A stretch of DNA of 64,000 bases from Nageia nagi (GCA_050084985.1 JBITNC010000001.1:6262001-6326000), one strand, 5' to 3'; shown: positions 11,633-23,800, counted from the first letter of the stretch. Notes: generated by a model not told the origin, from the letters alone. Made by a program: numbers and translations.

Positions 11633-12269
11633 TGTAGATGCCTAAAAATGAATTATTATTTATTAAATAATTCATTTTAGAGCCTCAATGATGTATTATG
11701 TAAAAGAGGTTAAATAATACCCTAAGTCATGTCAAAGCTATGTAATATGTCTAGTGGACCCTTGTGGCATGTATAAGGCATAAAAAATATCAAAGTCATA
11801 TATGCATCGAAGATGACCTAAAACACATCCAAAGATCTAAGGGGATCATCTCTAAAAGAAAGGTCATGGGAAAACAAAAATGAGGAGGACTTTAGAGAGA
11901 CTCTATCACATGTTACATCACTCTGTTATGTGTAAATATTATTCATGAGTTATATCTTATGCTTGCTATCTGATGATTCTTTTGTTCGCTCATTGCTACA
12001 TTCTTTATTGCATCTTTATATTGCTTATCTTAAGATATCAACAATGTGCCAAGTATAGGATGCCAATGATGTGCAATTGGATAAATGTATGCTTATCTTT
12101 TGTGTATGTTTATCTTAATGGAATGAACATGCAATGTAATTAAGCACAAGTATCTTTTTGTTATGCATTATAGCCATATTTCATATATATGCATCAATAA
12201 GAAACAAGTAGACCAATAGTGCATTAATTAAACCCCATAAATGATTAATTATATTATTTTGGGACTACA
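11633..12269 (+). repeat. 3' LTR of the Tat element (637 bp)
   Basis: It starts TGTAGATGCC after the polypurine tract and ends GGGACTACA. The end is fixed by similarity to the 5' remnant at 3872-3981. The first ~50 bases hold an inverted AATGAATTATT/AATAATTCATT motif. The upstream boundary rests on the tract and TG only, because the matching part of the 5' LTR is missing. Confidence 0.65.
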
Positions 12270-12279
12270 TATCTGATAC

Positions 12280-14290
12280 ATAGATAAGGGAGAAGGCTAT
12301 CCTCTATAATTAATGATGCCATAGAATAAGACAAGCTCATAAAGGAGCTTAAAGTTTAATAGCTAGCTATTAAGTTAAATAATAAAGATAATTATCTAAG
12401 GTATCATACTAACAACAATAAAAACTACATTAGTGAAAATAATACAAATTCTTTCAATTAAAATATACAAGTGAACCAAATCTCCCTCACTACAACTCCT
12501 CAACCAAAATCAATTATTCAAGTAGAACAAGGTCAATCGATTATTATGGTATACATGCTTGCAAAATTTTGAAGAAAAATAGAAAACCCAAACTTTATTT
12601 GATAACATGCATTGTGAAAAAGGCCCATACCTAGAGGAGTTGAGCTTCTGAAATGAGAGGGTAAGAAAATCTAAAAATAATAATTATGGTAGGTTGGTGA
12701 ACATTTTGAAAATTTTATTATACAAAGGATATACGCCCCTAATTTAAAATGGATATATGCCCATCCTATTAACAGATATACACCCAAGATTTAATAGTTT
12801 ACAATTTGAATTTGAATTTTATGCCAAGGATATATGCCTAAGATTTAACATTTTTATATATGTCCCAAATTTAGAATACGATAAACATACCAAATTTAGA
12901 ACACAATATACACCCATAATTTAGTTAAGATATATGCCTACAATATATGCGATAGAGCGTAGGATTCGTATGGCGGGTGGGTGATAATATTTTGATACAT
13001 GCTCATGCTTAAAGTTTGATATACACCCAATGTATATCCCGATAGAGTAGAGGAATTGGGTGATGGGTGGTGGCATGATTTTGATATACACCTAGCATAA
13101 TTTTGATATATACCCATGATTTGTGGTCAAATTCAACTAGAGGATATCCTTCTCCAATTTAATTATATTAATATGGATAAAGTATTGGATCAAACAAGCA
13201 CAATAAGAGATAGAGAAGCTACATGAGAAGGTTGTGGGATAGGAATTGTAGACTCTAAAGAGGATAACCTAGAATGATAGAGACTCACTTGGTAGGCCTT
13301 GCTGACTCTACACGCTCTGATTTTGATGACTAGATGCAAAGGAAAATTGATGAGAATTTTAGAGATGTGCAATTCAAGACTAGTAGAATCAGAGGTGATT
13401 CTCTTGCCTCCTTGGATTGAATTGAAAAATATTAGTTCATTTATGATATCTCCACTTCAGACTCTTCTTGATTCATTATAAGTAAGATAATTAAAAATAA
13501 CTATGGACTTAACATCAAGCCTAATGGTGTCCTGAGTAAAAGGATAAATGATACTTCAATATTGGAATTTGACTCAAAGGATGGATGGTCTTTATGTGCC
13601 CACTGCTTTGATGGGGATAACAAATATTGAGCCATAATATTATTTAAAACTTTTTCAGATAGAGAAAGGATATAGATACAATGCCCCAACACACTAGACT
13701 TTAACAAATTCAATTTCAATGAACAAATTAGGGATCATCTTCAGAATGAAGAAGTTAGCCCAACCAAAGATAGAAAGATTAGCATAGATCTAGATCTATG
13801 GAAAATAACAAGTATCACCATCAATTGGAAGTGCTTGGAATATCAATAACTCACTCTAGTGATTCAATGTGTTGTTAACATGATTGTAACTGTTGCTCAA
13901 GAAGGATTCGATCAAAGGAAATTAAATTCAAGCTAATGGGAATTTGATCTAAATATGTTCCAAAAAGAGATGATCCTTGTCAAAAAACCAAAAATCATAG
14001 AAGCATCATAAATATCCATCCCAAATTGCACTAAAGGACCATTGGAAAATAGGGGTGTTTTTCAAGAAGGTAGCCTTCACATTATTGAGGGAAAAAGCAA
14101 TCGCACTATTGAGGGAAAAATCAGTAGAGGAGTACTATTTTCCAAAGTAGATACCCTAGAACTTCAAGGGTATCATCATGTAGGCTTGATCAAAATACAT
14201 AGAATGAAGATAAATTTTATAAATATTAACATGTTAGTAAAGATACAAATGCCAAGAATAATAGTAAAACATCTTTGAAACATCATGGAT
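12280..14290 (+). pseudogene. Long decayed reading frame of unknown family
   Basis: I do not recognise this protein. One plus-strand frame (positions equal to 2 modulo 3) stays protein-like from about 13325 to 14278, with runs such as KIDENFRDVQFKTSRIRGDS, NYGLNIKPNGVLSKRIND, LEFDSKDGWSLCAHCFDGDN and VTVAQEGFDQRKLNSS, broken by about eight single stops. Most look like one-base changes of CAG, CAA, GAG or CGA codons. Upstream, about 12380-12560 holds NNKDNYLRYHTNNNKNYISENN and IIQVEQGQSIIMVYMLAKF in a similar state. The last open piece (14042-14278) contains HIIEGKSNRTIEGKISRG, an internal repeat. It directly follows the Tat 3' LTR and could be a gag-like protein of another element or a host pseudogene. 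Confidence 0.5.
12725..13110 (+). repeat. Irregular repeats of an ATATAYRCCC motif
   Basis: The motif GATATACACCC or its variants (GATATACGCCC, GATATATGCCC, ATATATACCC) recurs about ten times at irregular 25-60 bp spacing, often followed by an AATTTAA/GATTTAA piece. A larger pair at about 12945-13075 repeats CGATAGAG...GGGTG...TTTTGATA. Confidence 0.6.
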
Positions 14291-14297
14291 TCATTCT

Positions 14298-14387
14298 ATT
14301 GCAACCTAGGAGATGTTACAACCCAATATTGCAACCAAGGAGTTGTTACAACCTAATATTGCAGCTAGGAAGCTGTTATGATCCAAT
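14298..14387 (+). repeat. Three exact-length 30 bp tandem repeats
   Basis: ATTGCAACC-type units start at 14298, 14328 and 14358, each 30 bp. They read in the frame of the decayed coding sequence upstream as a 10-residue repeat (YCNxGxVTTQ-like), with stops in the third unit. Confidence 0.9.
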
Positions 14388-15603
14388 AGAGGGTTTAACT
14401 CTCAAAATGCCATTTGGATCTATGATGTATTAATATGTTTCTATTTATTATTTTATGTTCCATACTTAATATCTTCTCCATGACTACTATGGTAAATCTA
14501 TAGAACAACATGTAAAAATAAGTTTTGGGGCCCTATCTAAAAACCCCATTTTTTAATATCTAAAAAAGCATAATCAACCTACATATTCATCATTCAATGC
14601 TACATATCAAATCAACTACATTAAAACCCCACCATCCAATCAATTATTTGTTATAATAATCAACATCATTATAGAAAATCATGGCCAATCATAAAAGCCA
14701 AATTGAATTCAACCCATGAATCAATAAGGCATTGAGACTAAGTCCCATAAAAAAGGGTCCAACTAAAATGCATCATAATAATAATGATTATGAAAATATC
14801 CAAAATCATATCTTGAATTTTCATTGGATAAATCACTTTCCTAAGAAGGAACAATCTTGATATACCTTCCATAAAGGATCAAATCAATCATGCTTCCATT
14901 GTTATACATCCCCATAAATACTTTACACTAACAATGATCAAATCCCTTAGATGGTATCTTAATATATTTAGGGATAAGAGGAAACTTGTCTCTAAATAAC
15001 AACAAATCATTTCATTCTATTGAAACAAAAGCTAACTTGCTCTTAAATAATCATAAATCATATCATTATGTGGATTTAAGCTATGAAATATATTTTGGTG
15101 ATGGTTTAAATATCTTACCTACATAGAGAGAAAGCATTTAAGGGAATGATCAATAATCAACAACCAATTATTAAACTAGTACTTCATCCAACAAAAATAA
15201 TTTTGATAGCCCTACTCAATCTATATTCCTATCCATATAAACTTTCATGGGAATGATCAATATAGTCAATCAAAATTGAAGAAGATACTTTTGCCACATT
15301 CAATAAGATAAAAACCTTTCTTGTGATCTTAGATTGCTAACATAAAAGCCTTAATAATCTCAAATCAATCGCCAAGATAAGAACCTTAGCAATTCATCAC
15401 ATTCATAGGATTCACCAAGATAAAAACCTTGGCACTTTTCAATATTGATCTTACTATGATCAATTCATGATAATTGCTGATGAATCCAAAAGTACCATTT
15501 GTTGTGTGTATTACTACCAAACCCACTAGGATTACTATCTCTTATTGCAATGTGATGAGCTTCTTTTCAACCTTGAATGCTAAAGGAACCCTTTGACTCT
15601 ATA

Positions 15604-15622
15604 TGTGTGTGTGTGTGTGTGT
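15604..15622. repeat. (TG)n microsatellite
   Basis: Uninterrupted TG dinucleotide tract. Confidence 0.95.
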
Positions 15623-15806
15623 TGATTTTTACTGCTTCAATTTGACATGTTGGGCTTGATACTTCGAAGTTGCCTTTCTACTTTTCTCTTTGTATATGTG
15701 TCACTCCTACACATTGGAGTCACTTTAGGCACTCCCTTACTCTTCTTATAGGTCTTTTTCTATAGTGCCATTTACCTTTTTATTTCTCTTTGACATTAGT
15801 ATCTAA

Positions 15807-15840
<34 letters not shown>
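15807..15840. repeat. (TTA)n microsatellite
   Basis: About eleven TTA/ATT triplets with one early irregularity. Confidence 0.95.
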
Positions 15841-15841
<1 letters not shown>

Positions 15842-16119
15842 AAATGAATCTAAGATGATATATAAAAAACTAATAAAATTATATCATCATAGGTTTCTTG
15901 TAATCACTCAATAAACTTTCCTAACTCATCAACATCTAAAAAGAGGGTGGCTAAAACACTCTAATAAGTGGCTTGATTTTTCTAGCATACATAATAATAT
16001 AACCCCTTCATATGGCAACAAATTAAAATTGTAGATTGCAAATAAAAAATTTAAAATTTTTTAGGGTGGTAATAATATAAAAAAAATAACTAGCCTATTA
16101 TAAAACATCATTAATCCAA

Positions 16120-16480
16120 AATTTGAATATCCATCCTACCCACGTAAGATTAATAGTCTCAAAAAGAAATGATTGCAAAGCTAAGAACTAATTAATATGA
16201 GTTGCATAGTGAATTTAGTAGATGAAACTCATTTTCTCCTTATCTACACATGTTACAAAAATATTAGACAAACCTATAAGCATATTTGTAATTACAACTT
16301 GATACATGAATTCTTAAACCAAAATAAGCTTCACGATTTTATTATGCATCTTAATTTTGCTACAAACAATCATAAGACAAGTCTTTCAACATCCTTTTAA
16401 ATCCAATAGTTTGTAGGACCAATCAAAGTTTGTCCAAAATTAAATATAAATCAATATGTATTTGAATGTTTGTTTCTTAT
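16120..16480 (+). pseudogene. LINE 3' fragment, plus strand
   Basis: The stretch begins CATCCTACCCACGTAAGAT and encodes VDETHFLLIYTCYKNIRQTY...FLNQNKLHDFIMHLN, the DE-x-H-F-L-L zinc-binding tail found after RT in plant LINEs. The same sequence, diverged, lies inverted at 16530-16800. Confidence 0.65.
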
Positions 16481-16529
16481 AGAATTACACTATACAATAA
16501 AATCGTCAAACTTGTTTTGGTTATATTAA

Positions 16530-17440
16530 TTTAAAAATTCATGGATCGATCTATAATTACTAATATTTGTATAGGTTTGCATGATGTCTTTGTAAAGTGG
16601 ATAAAAAAGGGAAAATGAGTTTCATCTTCTATGGCATTTAAGTTATAAAGCTTGCAAGTTCTTTTATCCCAAGGTGTTTTTGGTATTGCCCATCTATGAG
16701 TTTCAATATGCAATTCATGTGAATTAGTTTTTATTTTTGCAATCGTAAGTTTCTTTTTGAGATCGATAATCTTATGTGGATAAGATGGATGATCAAGTTT
16801 TGAATTAATGATGTTTTTATAGTTAGTTTTCTTTTATTTTTTATATTATCATCACTCTATAATTTTTGAGTTATTTTATTTGCAATATGTAAATTGTAAT
16901 TTATCACTATTTGAAGGGTTTATATTAATATGGATACCCAAAAAATAAAGCCACTTATCAAAATCTTTTAGCAAACCTCTTTTAAGACGATGAGTTAGAC
17001 AAGTTGGGCAACTACAGGTAGCCTAAGAAGACTAACTTTGTTAATTTATAATTGTATAAGATAATACCATTTTAAAGCTTCACTTCCAGTAGAGAGTAAA
17101 CCAGGTTCCATGAGAAGGATAGGGTATGGTGTGTTGTTTTTTATCTTGAATTTATAAATGATGAATTATTTTTGAATTTGATCAATTTTATTCCATGTTT
17201 GTCAGGAAATGCTTCCACCCCAAACTTCACAACCATAGAATATTATTGGGGTTGCAAGACAAGAGAAAAGAGTTTTCTTTTATCTTAATTCCAAAGTCCT
17301 CTATTTTTACATTTATTTTCTAGACCATAGAAGGCTTTCCATCTAGCAAAGTTTTTTTTTTCAACACTTAGATTATAATTTACTTTGTTATTTATGTTGA
17401 TACCTAAGTACTTGTAAGAAATTAAAATTTGATATTAATG
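16530..17440 (-). pseudogene. LINE fragment (RT end to zinc tail), minus strand
   Basis: Reading from 17440 downward, the minus strand gives KYLGININNKVNYN, then ARWKAFYGLENKCKNRGLWN, a frameshift, a GCEVWGGSIS-like block, and lower down HRWAIPKTPWDKRTCKLYN...EDETHF. This is the thumb and C-terminal order of a plant non-LTR reverse transcriptase. Stops and frameshifts are frequent. It is the inverted partner of the fragment at 16120-16480. Confidence 0.7.
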
Positions 17441-17759
17441 TCGCGAGTGATCATAAAAATAGTCAATGGAGTTGTATAAAAATAAATATAGGAAGAGCAA
17501 GGAAGCACCTACTACAACTCTAATGTGTAAGATTGATAAGTGGACAAAAAGAGAGTGCCAAATACATCAACCATGCTTGACGTAGAGAAACTATATATAG
17601 AGAAGTCAAGGGGCTCCTTCAACATTTGAGGATGAAAAGAAACTCTTGATGTTGCAACCAAAGAAAGTAACTTTAGTGGCTTTAGTAGTAGTGTGTCGAT
17701 TGGTAATACTTCAAGAGTCTTCAAGGTTCATGTGACACTTCTAATTTGTAGCTTCATAC
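17441..17759. other. Sequence between two LINE fragments, not recognised
   Basis: No family match was seen. It may be a deleted or unrelated spacer between the two minus-strand LINE pieces. Confidence 0.35.
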
Positions 17760-18790
17760 AATTAAAAATAAGATGTGATAAGTTTAGGACTCACTAATGT
17801 TGAATCTATCAGCAATCACTTTCTATTTGAGGTAGGTGGCTTGTTTGATGTAGAGTGTGATGTATTTTTTATCTTCATAATTAATCCATGATTTCAAAGT
17901 GTGTGCACCTCTAAATAAGCAATGAAACTAACCATGAATTTTATAGTAGATGGGCCAAATGAATATGAAGTGCTCTTTAGTCTTTGGTTCCATGTTGTGT
18001 AGTTTGCATATACATTGACTTCTAAGGATATGATGGTGCATTGGCTTCTAAGGAAATGATGTTTCATCTCAATTATAAGATGGAACTAAGGATATGGTGG
18101 TCCTATCTAGGAGTTAACAAAGAGGTTGTCGCTTGATATATAGACATGCATAATAAACAATAAATAAATTATTTTTAAATTTGTTTAATTTTATTTATAT
18201 TTGTTAAAAAGTGTTTCCACCCTAATCCTTATAATCAAATATTTAGAAAATTATAAAGCAAGAGAAATATTTTTTTTAATCCCAACTCCAAAATCCAATA
18301 TTTTTACATGTATTTTCCATACAATAAAAAGCTTTCCATCCAACAAAGAACTTTTTTAATTACATAGATTTTAATTGAATTTGTGACTAATATTGATATT
18401 TAAATATTTATCAAAACAAATCACCATTAAAGGTTAATTATTAAAAATAATTATAAGTTTAATCTTTGTAGATTTAATTATCATAATTTTGATTTAGTCT
18501 ACATAATTGTTAAATCAAATATATTACAAATTACTTAAAGTATGTTTTATTGTTTTACAAAACCATCATAAGCTTTAACATGACAATGTCATCTACATAA
18601 ACCAAAAGAAAAATAATGGTGTTACAAAAGTTAAAGCTTATACACCCTACTTTTTCGATAATTTTTTTATTTGAATGTAGATACCAAACAAATGTTATTA
18701 ATGAAGGTTCCATTAAAATTCCAACCAAAAAAGTTTAATTATTATACATCAAAATATCAAATCTAATATTTAATCTACTACTGCATTATC
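17760..18790 (-). pseudogene. Second minus-strand LINE fragment with RT YVDD
   Basis: On the minus strand the catalytic box reads FLLVYVDDIVML, at about 18582-18610. The thumb follows with GWKAFYCMENTCKN-like sequence near 18290-18340, equivalent to 17280-17350 of the neighbouring copy. A C-terminal KEHFIFIWPIYYKIHG and GAHTLKSWINYEDKKYITLYIKQATYL lies at about 17820-17980. Same family and strand as the neighbour, also heavily decayed. Confidence 0.65.
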
Positions 18791-18857
18791 AACCCTCCTA
18801 ATAAAAATTATTTTAAAATCTTTAGTTACCTATTTATCCTTATAATATTTGTACAAT

Positions 18858-19200
18858 ATTAATTATATTTTATATAGCCTTTCATTCATTTTAAAATCTA
18901 ATTAACAATTAACAAAGAATCCTCTTCTATCGACCTTGTTGGCCTTGCTTCGTCTTTGAGTCCCGTGTTCAATTCCCACCATTCATGACATACATTGTAC
19001 TCCCCATACAATTATCCCATAGACCGCTCTTGGTCTCCCGTGGACATTAATAAACTTTCTTTCTTTCTATATCAATGCAATCACTATAAATACAAAACCA
19101 ATTCAAACATACTATATTTTCCTTTAACTAGTATTAATTATATTTTATATCCCTTCATTCATTTTAAAATCTAATTGACCTCTTCAGCCCATATAAATGT
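18858..19200. repeat. Local duplication, one copy holding a SINE-like insertion
   Basis: TATTAATTATATTTTATAT...CCTTTCATTCATTTTAAAATCTAATT occurs at 18858 and again at 19133. Both copies continue into CCTCTTC and AATGYAATCACTA. In the first copy 18931-19070 is inserted between those two landmarks; the second copy is uninterrupted. Confidence 0.7.
18931..19070 (+). mobile_element. SINE-like insertion, ~140 bp
   Basis: The insert is GC-richer than its surroundings and contains GTGTTCAATTCCCACC, close to the tRNA-derived B-box consensus GGTTCRANNCC. It ends in CTTTCTTTCTTTC. CTTCTAT on the left and TTTCTAT on the right may be a diverged target duplication. A clear A box was not found, so the class is tentative. 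Confidence 0.4.
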
Positions 19201-19480
19201 AATCACTACTGATATAGAAACAAATAATGTTTAACTTCATAAGCAAAAGAATATAGTTTTATAAAGAAACCAAAAACTCTATGTTAAGCAACATCTAGTA
19301 ACATGATTAAGAACCACCTATGACTTTTTACTATTTAATTGAATCCTATGTGTAACCCATAGGATTATTATTCAGATCTATGTATATGATCCTACAAGAT
19401 GAAGGGAATCATGCATAGGATCCACAAGAGCAAAGCCTATTCTGACTTGAACCGTTACATAATAGTTTTTTTTAGGAAAG
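19201..19480. other. Intergenic sequence
   Basis: AT-rich stretch before the L1; nothing recognised. Confidence 0.4.
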
Positions 19481-19689
19481 TAGCAGTATGGATTTTTGCT
19501 CTACTAGGGTTTGTCTAGTTGGTGCATGATCTGAACTTGCCTCAGGGATCACACCGTATTGGTAGATGTACAGGAGGCATTATTTCTCTCAGCTTTGAGA
19601 GCCATGTCAGCCCTTCCCCGTCACCTTGCATGGCTTAGATCTTTTTTCCTTTTAATGGAGCCTGACCATTAAGCAACCTCAACTCTAGT

Positions 19690-20472
19690 TGATGCTGCTA
19701 CCCAAACGTTTACAGCAAGGTAATCCCCTTACTCCTGATGTCGATATTCCCTTTGATGAATTCAATAGTGCTTGTGGTTGACTTGAGAGCCATACTTCGA
19801 TAGGATATTTTCTGGGTCGTATTCCTACGGACTCTGTTATCCGTAGTTGGGTGCAATAGTACTGGACTTCTTATGGAGTCGAAGTTGAAAGTATTCAAAA
19901 TCTCACGAAAAGGTTTTTTCTCCTTCAATTTCCCCATGAAGACCATGCTTAGTCAATTTTCGACCATGGTCCATGGTATGTCCGTAACTTGCTCTTGGTG
20001 TTTCAACCATGGATGCGAGATTTTTTTGCTGGTGAAGGAGCTCCGTTGGAAATGCCCGTTTGGGTCAAACTCCCCGTACCCCTTTAGCCTGTTTTAGAAA
20101 GAATTATGGCTTCGTTAGGAACTTTTGTTTGCATTGAGCAACCTAGATTTTATGGAGTTTGGCCCTTCAAAAAGGTCTATGTCAAAATTGATTTATCCAA
20201 GGATCTTAGGGACAATCTAGTGGTCAAGGTCGGCAGTACCACGTTTTGTCAGAAGCTAGTTTATATTAACTTGTCGAATACATGTTCTCGGTGCGAATAT
20301 GTTGAGCATAAGATTTGAGATTGTCCTCTCATGGAGAGGAGATTCAAAGCCCGTGGACAAGCGACCCTAGCCACTACTCCATAACCTGTTAGGCAGCAGC
20401 ATGCCATGCAATCCGGGCATGGAGGTGTTGACCCTTTGGGGCAATGGGTTCCAATGACCAACTAGAAAAAAT
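19690..20472 (+). pseudogene. L1 ORF1 (DUF4283-like domain plus CCHC knuckle)
   Basis: The frame reads FDEFNSACG, SIQNLTKRFFLLQFPHEDHA, HGPWYVRNLLLVFQPWMRDF and APLEMPVWVKLP, the core of the DUF4283 domain of plant L1 ORF1 proteins. It continues FYGVWPFKKVYVKIDLSKDLRDN and ends in CSRCEYVEHKI-stop-DC, a C-x2-C-x4-H-x4-C knuckle (about 20280-20328). ORF1 protein binds the element RNA. Four or five in-frame stops break it; most are consistent with single base changes. Confidence 0.75.
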
Positions 20473-20851
20473 CGCAACCCACATCAAGGTGCCAGACCTA
20501 CTAGGATTCCTGCCCCCTCTCAAGGGAATGGCCAAGCTCCGCCAGCTCCCCCGGCTGTTACTCCTTCGTCGCCTCCCGCTCCTACTAATACCAGCAACCC
20601 ACCAAGAGACGTTTTAAAAGCCAAATACAAAGAGGGGTTAATGATACCAAGCAAGTCCCGCAACCCCTGGGTAGTGGAGTTGCCAACTGGTAAGAGAAAC
20701 GGTCCTTCACCATGTTCATAGGTAATAATCATGCCAACTTCCTTGCAAATCCTTATGCTTCCCTCGAGGAGCTTAGGGATGTGGAGGATTTTGACAATGT
20801 TATTGGTGATGATGAAGAGATAAAGGGTGATATGCACCTCAACTCTGCCCA

Positions 20852-23800
20852 ATGATTTTTATATCTTGGAATGTCATAGGGCTAACGGACCAAGTTCGTA
20901 AGTACTTGGTCTATAATGAGATTGCTAAGATTATTAATTGTGTTGCTAAGATTGATTTTCTCTATCTCTAAGAAGTTAAAATCTCATATTTTAACCTGGA
21001 ATGTGTCAATTCCTTCTTATGGCGTAGGTGCTCCATGTTTTCTACTTTTCATTGCCATGGTAGAGGAGGTGCAATAACTTTGATTCCCCCAAAGTGGAAA
21101 GCATTGTTGGTCTTGTGGGGCGTGGACCCTTCCAATCAGGTGGTTTGGAATCTTTTTGATATTGACTGTCAACCTTTTGGGATTGTCAATATCTATGCTT
21201 CTAATCATGGGCCTCTTCGGAGTTCGCTCTAAGGGTGGCTTGTGTTATCTCTCCCCTAAGTTGTTTGGTTGTTTTGTGGGGATTTCAACATGGTGGAGAA
21301 AGTTGACGACAAAGTGGGCCATCTTCCAATAGATGGTGTGTGAGTGAAAGAGACATGTGGTTCTTTCTCAAGAACAAGCATGGTTTGGTTGACCCCAATA
21401 CTTGCCATGACACGCAAAGCTTCCTAAGCTCTCTTTGGTTCACCTGGTCGAATTTTCAATCGGGTGACTGCAGAGTTATCAAAAGATTGGATAGAGCCAT
21501 GCTCACAAGCGCTGTTGGTTTCTTCTTTCAAAGTTTATCCCCCACCGCTCCTCTGGTTTTTGCCTCTCTAGGCAACATCTCCAACCACTTGCCTATTGTC
21601 TTCAAGGTGGTTTCCCATGGTCCTCAACCCACTAACTTCCGTTCACAGTTCTGTCAAAATCTATCCTTTATGTCTCATTTGACCACCATTGCCCATATCT
21701 GTCGAGTCTAAAACCTGATGCCATGACTCAAAGAGAAGGTGGCATGGAATGATGCCATTCGTCGAACCTCCTTAGTGCCTAGGATGCAAGGTGTTAAACT
21801 CACCCATCTCCGAAAGCACTCGAGTAATGCTCTTTGGGAGGAGTTTGAGCTTGCCTCCATGCGCTTGGAAGGACCCAATGAATGTTTCTCTGCAACAACA
21901 CGTTGTTGTTGTTAGGCATGAGCTCAAAAAGGTTGAAGTCTTCGAAGCTAAAGGAGCCCAAATCCAAGCTCGACTCCACTGGCTCAAAGTGGGTGATCGA
22001 TTTCCAAAGAGTTCTTTCAAAAACTTTGTCCCCCTCAAATGGTAATACAATTCGAATCCATCCTCAATGAGGACATTTGTGTTACTGATCCGTCAGCCAT
22101 TACTAAGGCATTTGCAAAACACTACTCTCAAGTCTTCACTTCTCAAGAGTTGACTAAGGACCAACATTTAGCTCTGGATGAATGTTGCAGAGTAGTTTCC
22201 ACTAAGCTCTCTCCAACTCAAATAGAGGCCTGCAATTTTGGGCTTTCTTTGGAGGATTTGAAATCAGCCTTGGAGTGTATGGCAAATGAGAGAGCTCCTG
22301 GCCTTGATGGATTTCCTTATGAATTTTACATGAAGCTTTGGAATGTTATCGGCCCCGACCTCCTTTGTGTCTATCAAGAGGCCCTCGTAGTAGGATCTTT
22401 GGGAGCCATTATTAACCAAGGAAACATAAAGTTCATTTCAAATACGGGAGACCTGAAGTTGATTTCTAGTTGGAGGCTCATCACCCTTCTCAACGTCAAT
22501 TATAAAATTATTGCCAAGGCTTTAGCCCTCAAGCTTCGGACTTTGCTACCTTAGATAGTTTACCCCAAGCAAATTGGCTTTATCAAGAGCTAGTATATCC
22601 TTGACAATGACATTCCAGTCTAGGAAGGTATGGAATGGGCCCACTCATCTCAGCAAGACACTCTTTTTATCAAAATTGACTTTGAAAAAGCCTATGATAA
22701 AATTGAGTGGTATTTTATTTTGGCCATGCTTAAAGCCCTGGGCTTTGGCCCAATCTTTCTAGCATCAGTTCAAATGCTCTTCACTGATGCCATGGTAGTT
22801 CTTACCCTTGATGGGGTCCAATCTGTTGCCATTGGCCTCTTCAGATCGGTCAAACAAGGGTGTCCTCTTGCTCCTTTGCTTTATGTTTCAACTGCTAAAA
22901 CTTTCAACTATTTAATAGCTGATAAGCCCTCTCATAAACTAGTCAAAGGCATTTCCCTGCCTGGGAATGGGGGGCAATTAATTAATGGCCATTTCACGGA
23001 TGATTCCTTTCTTACTCTTCAAGAAGATAGGAACTCTGTGACTCAAGCTTTTGAATGCCTTGACACTTTTTGTAAAGCTTCGAGCTACAGCATTCAATGG
23101 AGAAATACGTCTTGTTACAGACAGGCACAGTTAGAATGCCCGAGTTGACTCTCCACCTTTCAATGGCAATGGATTGCCCTTGGAGAAATGTTCAAGTTTT
23201 TGGGGATTCCCTTTGCTTTCCAAAGCAACCCAGCCTAGCTTTGGAATTATGTTTTGCAATGAGTGGAAAAAAAGTTTTCCTTCTATACTACCAAGAAATT
23301 ATCTCTAGCATGGAAGTTCCTGATTTGTTGCAAAATTTTGGCCTCCATGCATGTCCATTACTCATCTTATTGGGTCCCTTCCCAAAATTGTTACAAAATT
23401 TTGGAAAAACACCTTAGAGATTTTTTATGGGCTAGCAACAAAGATAAGAAGGGCTTCCATCGTGTTGCGTGGGATTTATGTTGTTTACCTAGGGCCAAAG
23501 GTGGCATGGGGCTATTTGCTTGCTACAGGCAAAGAGTTGCCTTGAGTGCTAAGTGGGTCTGTCAAGCTTTGCACGGCTCAGAGGCTTGGAAGGTGCTTTA
23601 AAGGCATTGTATTACCTAAGGAATTCCTCTTGGAAGAAAAGCCGAGAAGGCTTTAGACTTCCCTTTGTTAATTGTTTCTCCTGTATTTATTAAGATTCCA
23701 AGGTCATTTGTTTGCTAGAGCATTTGGAAAGCCTGGGAAAGTATTAAGCCTTGGCTTCAATGGAATAATGTTAACAAACGTCAAGGGGTTGCTCTGGCTT

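Larger units (their letters stand above)
3834..12269 (+). mobile_element. Decayed Tat-lineage Ty3/gypsy LTR retrotransposon
   Basis: The order is truncated 5' LTR, gag with a C-H-H-C knuckle, protease region, RT, RNase H, a second RNase H-like region, integrase, tandem repeats and 3' LTR. The RT wording (PRKMHPSKA, IRPIDYSYW, NNACPKDDFPLP, FMDGFSGYN) and the second RNase H after the first are characteristic of the Tat clade of plant Ty3/gypsy elements. Every domain is broken by stops and frameshifts, so the copy is not autonomous. A target-site duplication cannot be tested because the outer end of the 5' LTR is missing. Confidence 0.85.
14400..16110. other. AT-rich sequence without recognised genes
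   Basis: No coding signal was recognised on either strand. It contains a (GT)n and a (TTA)n microsatellite and short local duplications around 14970-15070. Confidence 0.5.

Noticed and set aside
18950-18990. Possible tRNA gene because of GTTCAATTCCC
   Set aside because: No cloverleaf can be drawn and no A box or acceptor stem is visible; a SINE-like reading fits better.
20520-20852. 110-residue minus-strand open frame
   Set aside because: Antisense to the Pro-rich linker between L1 ORF1 and ORF2; no family match.
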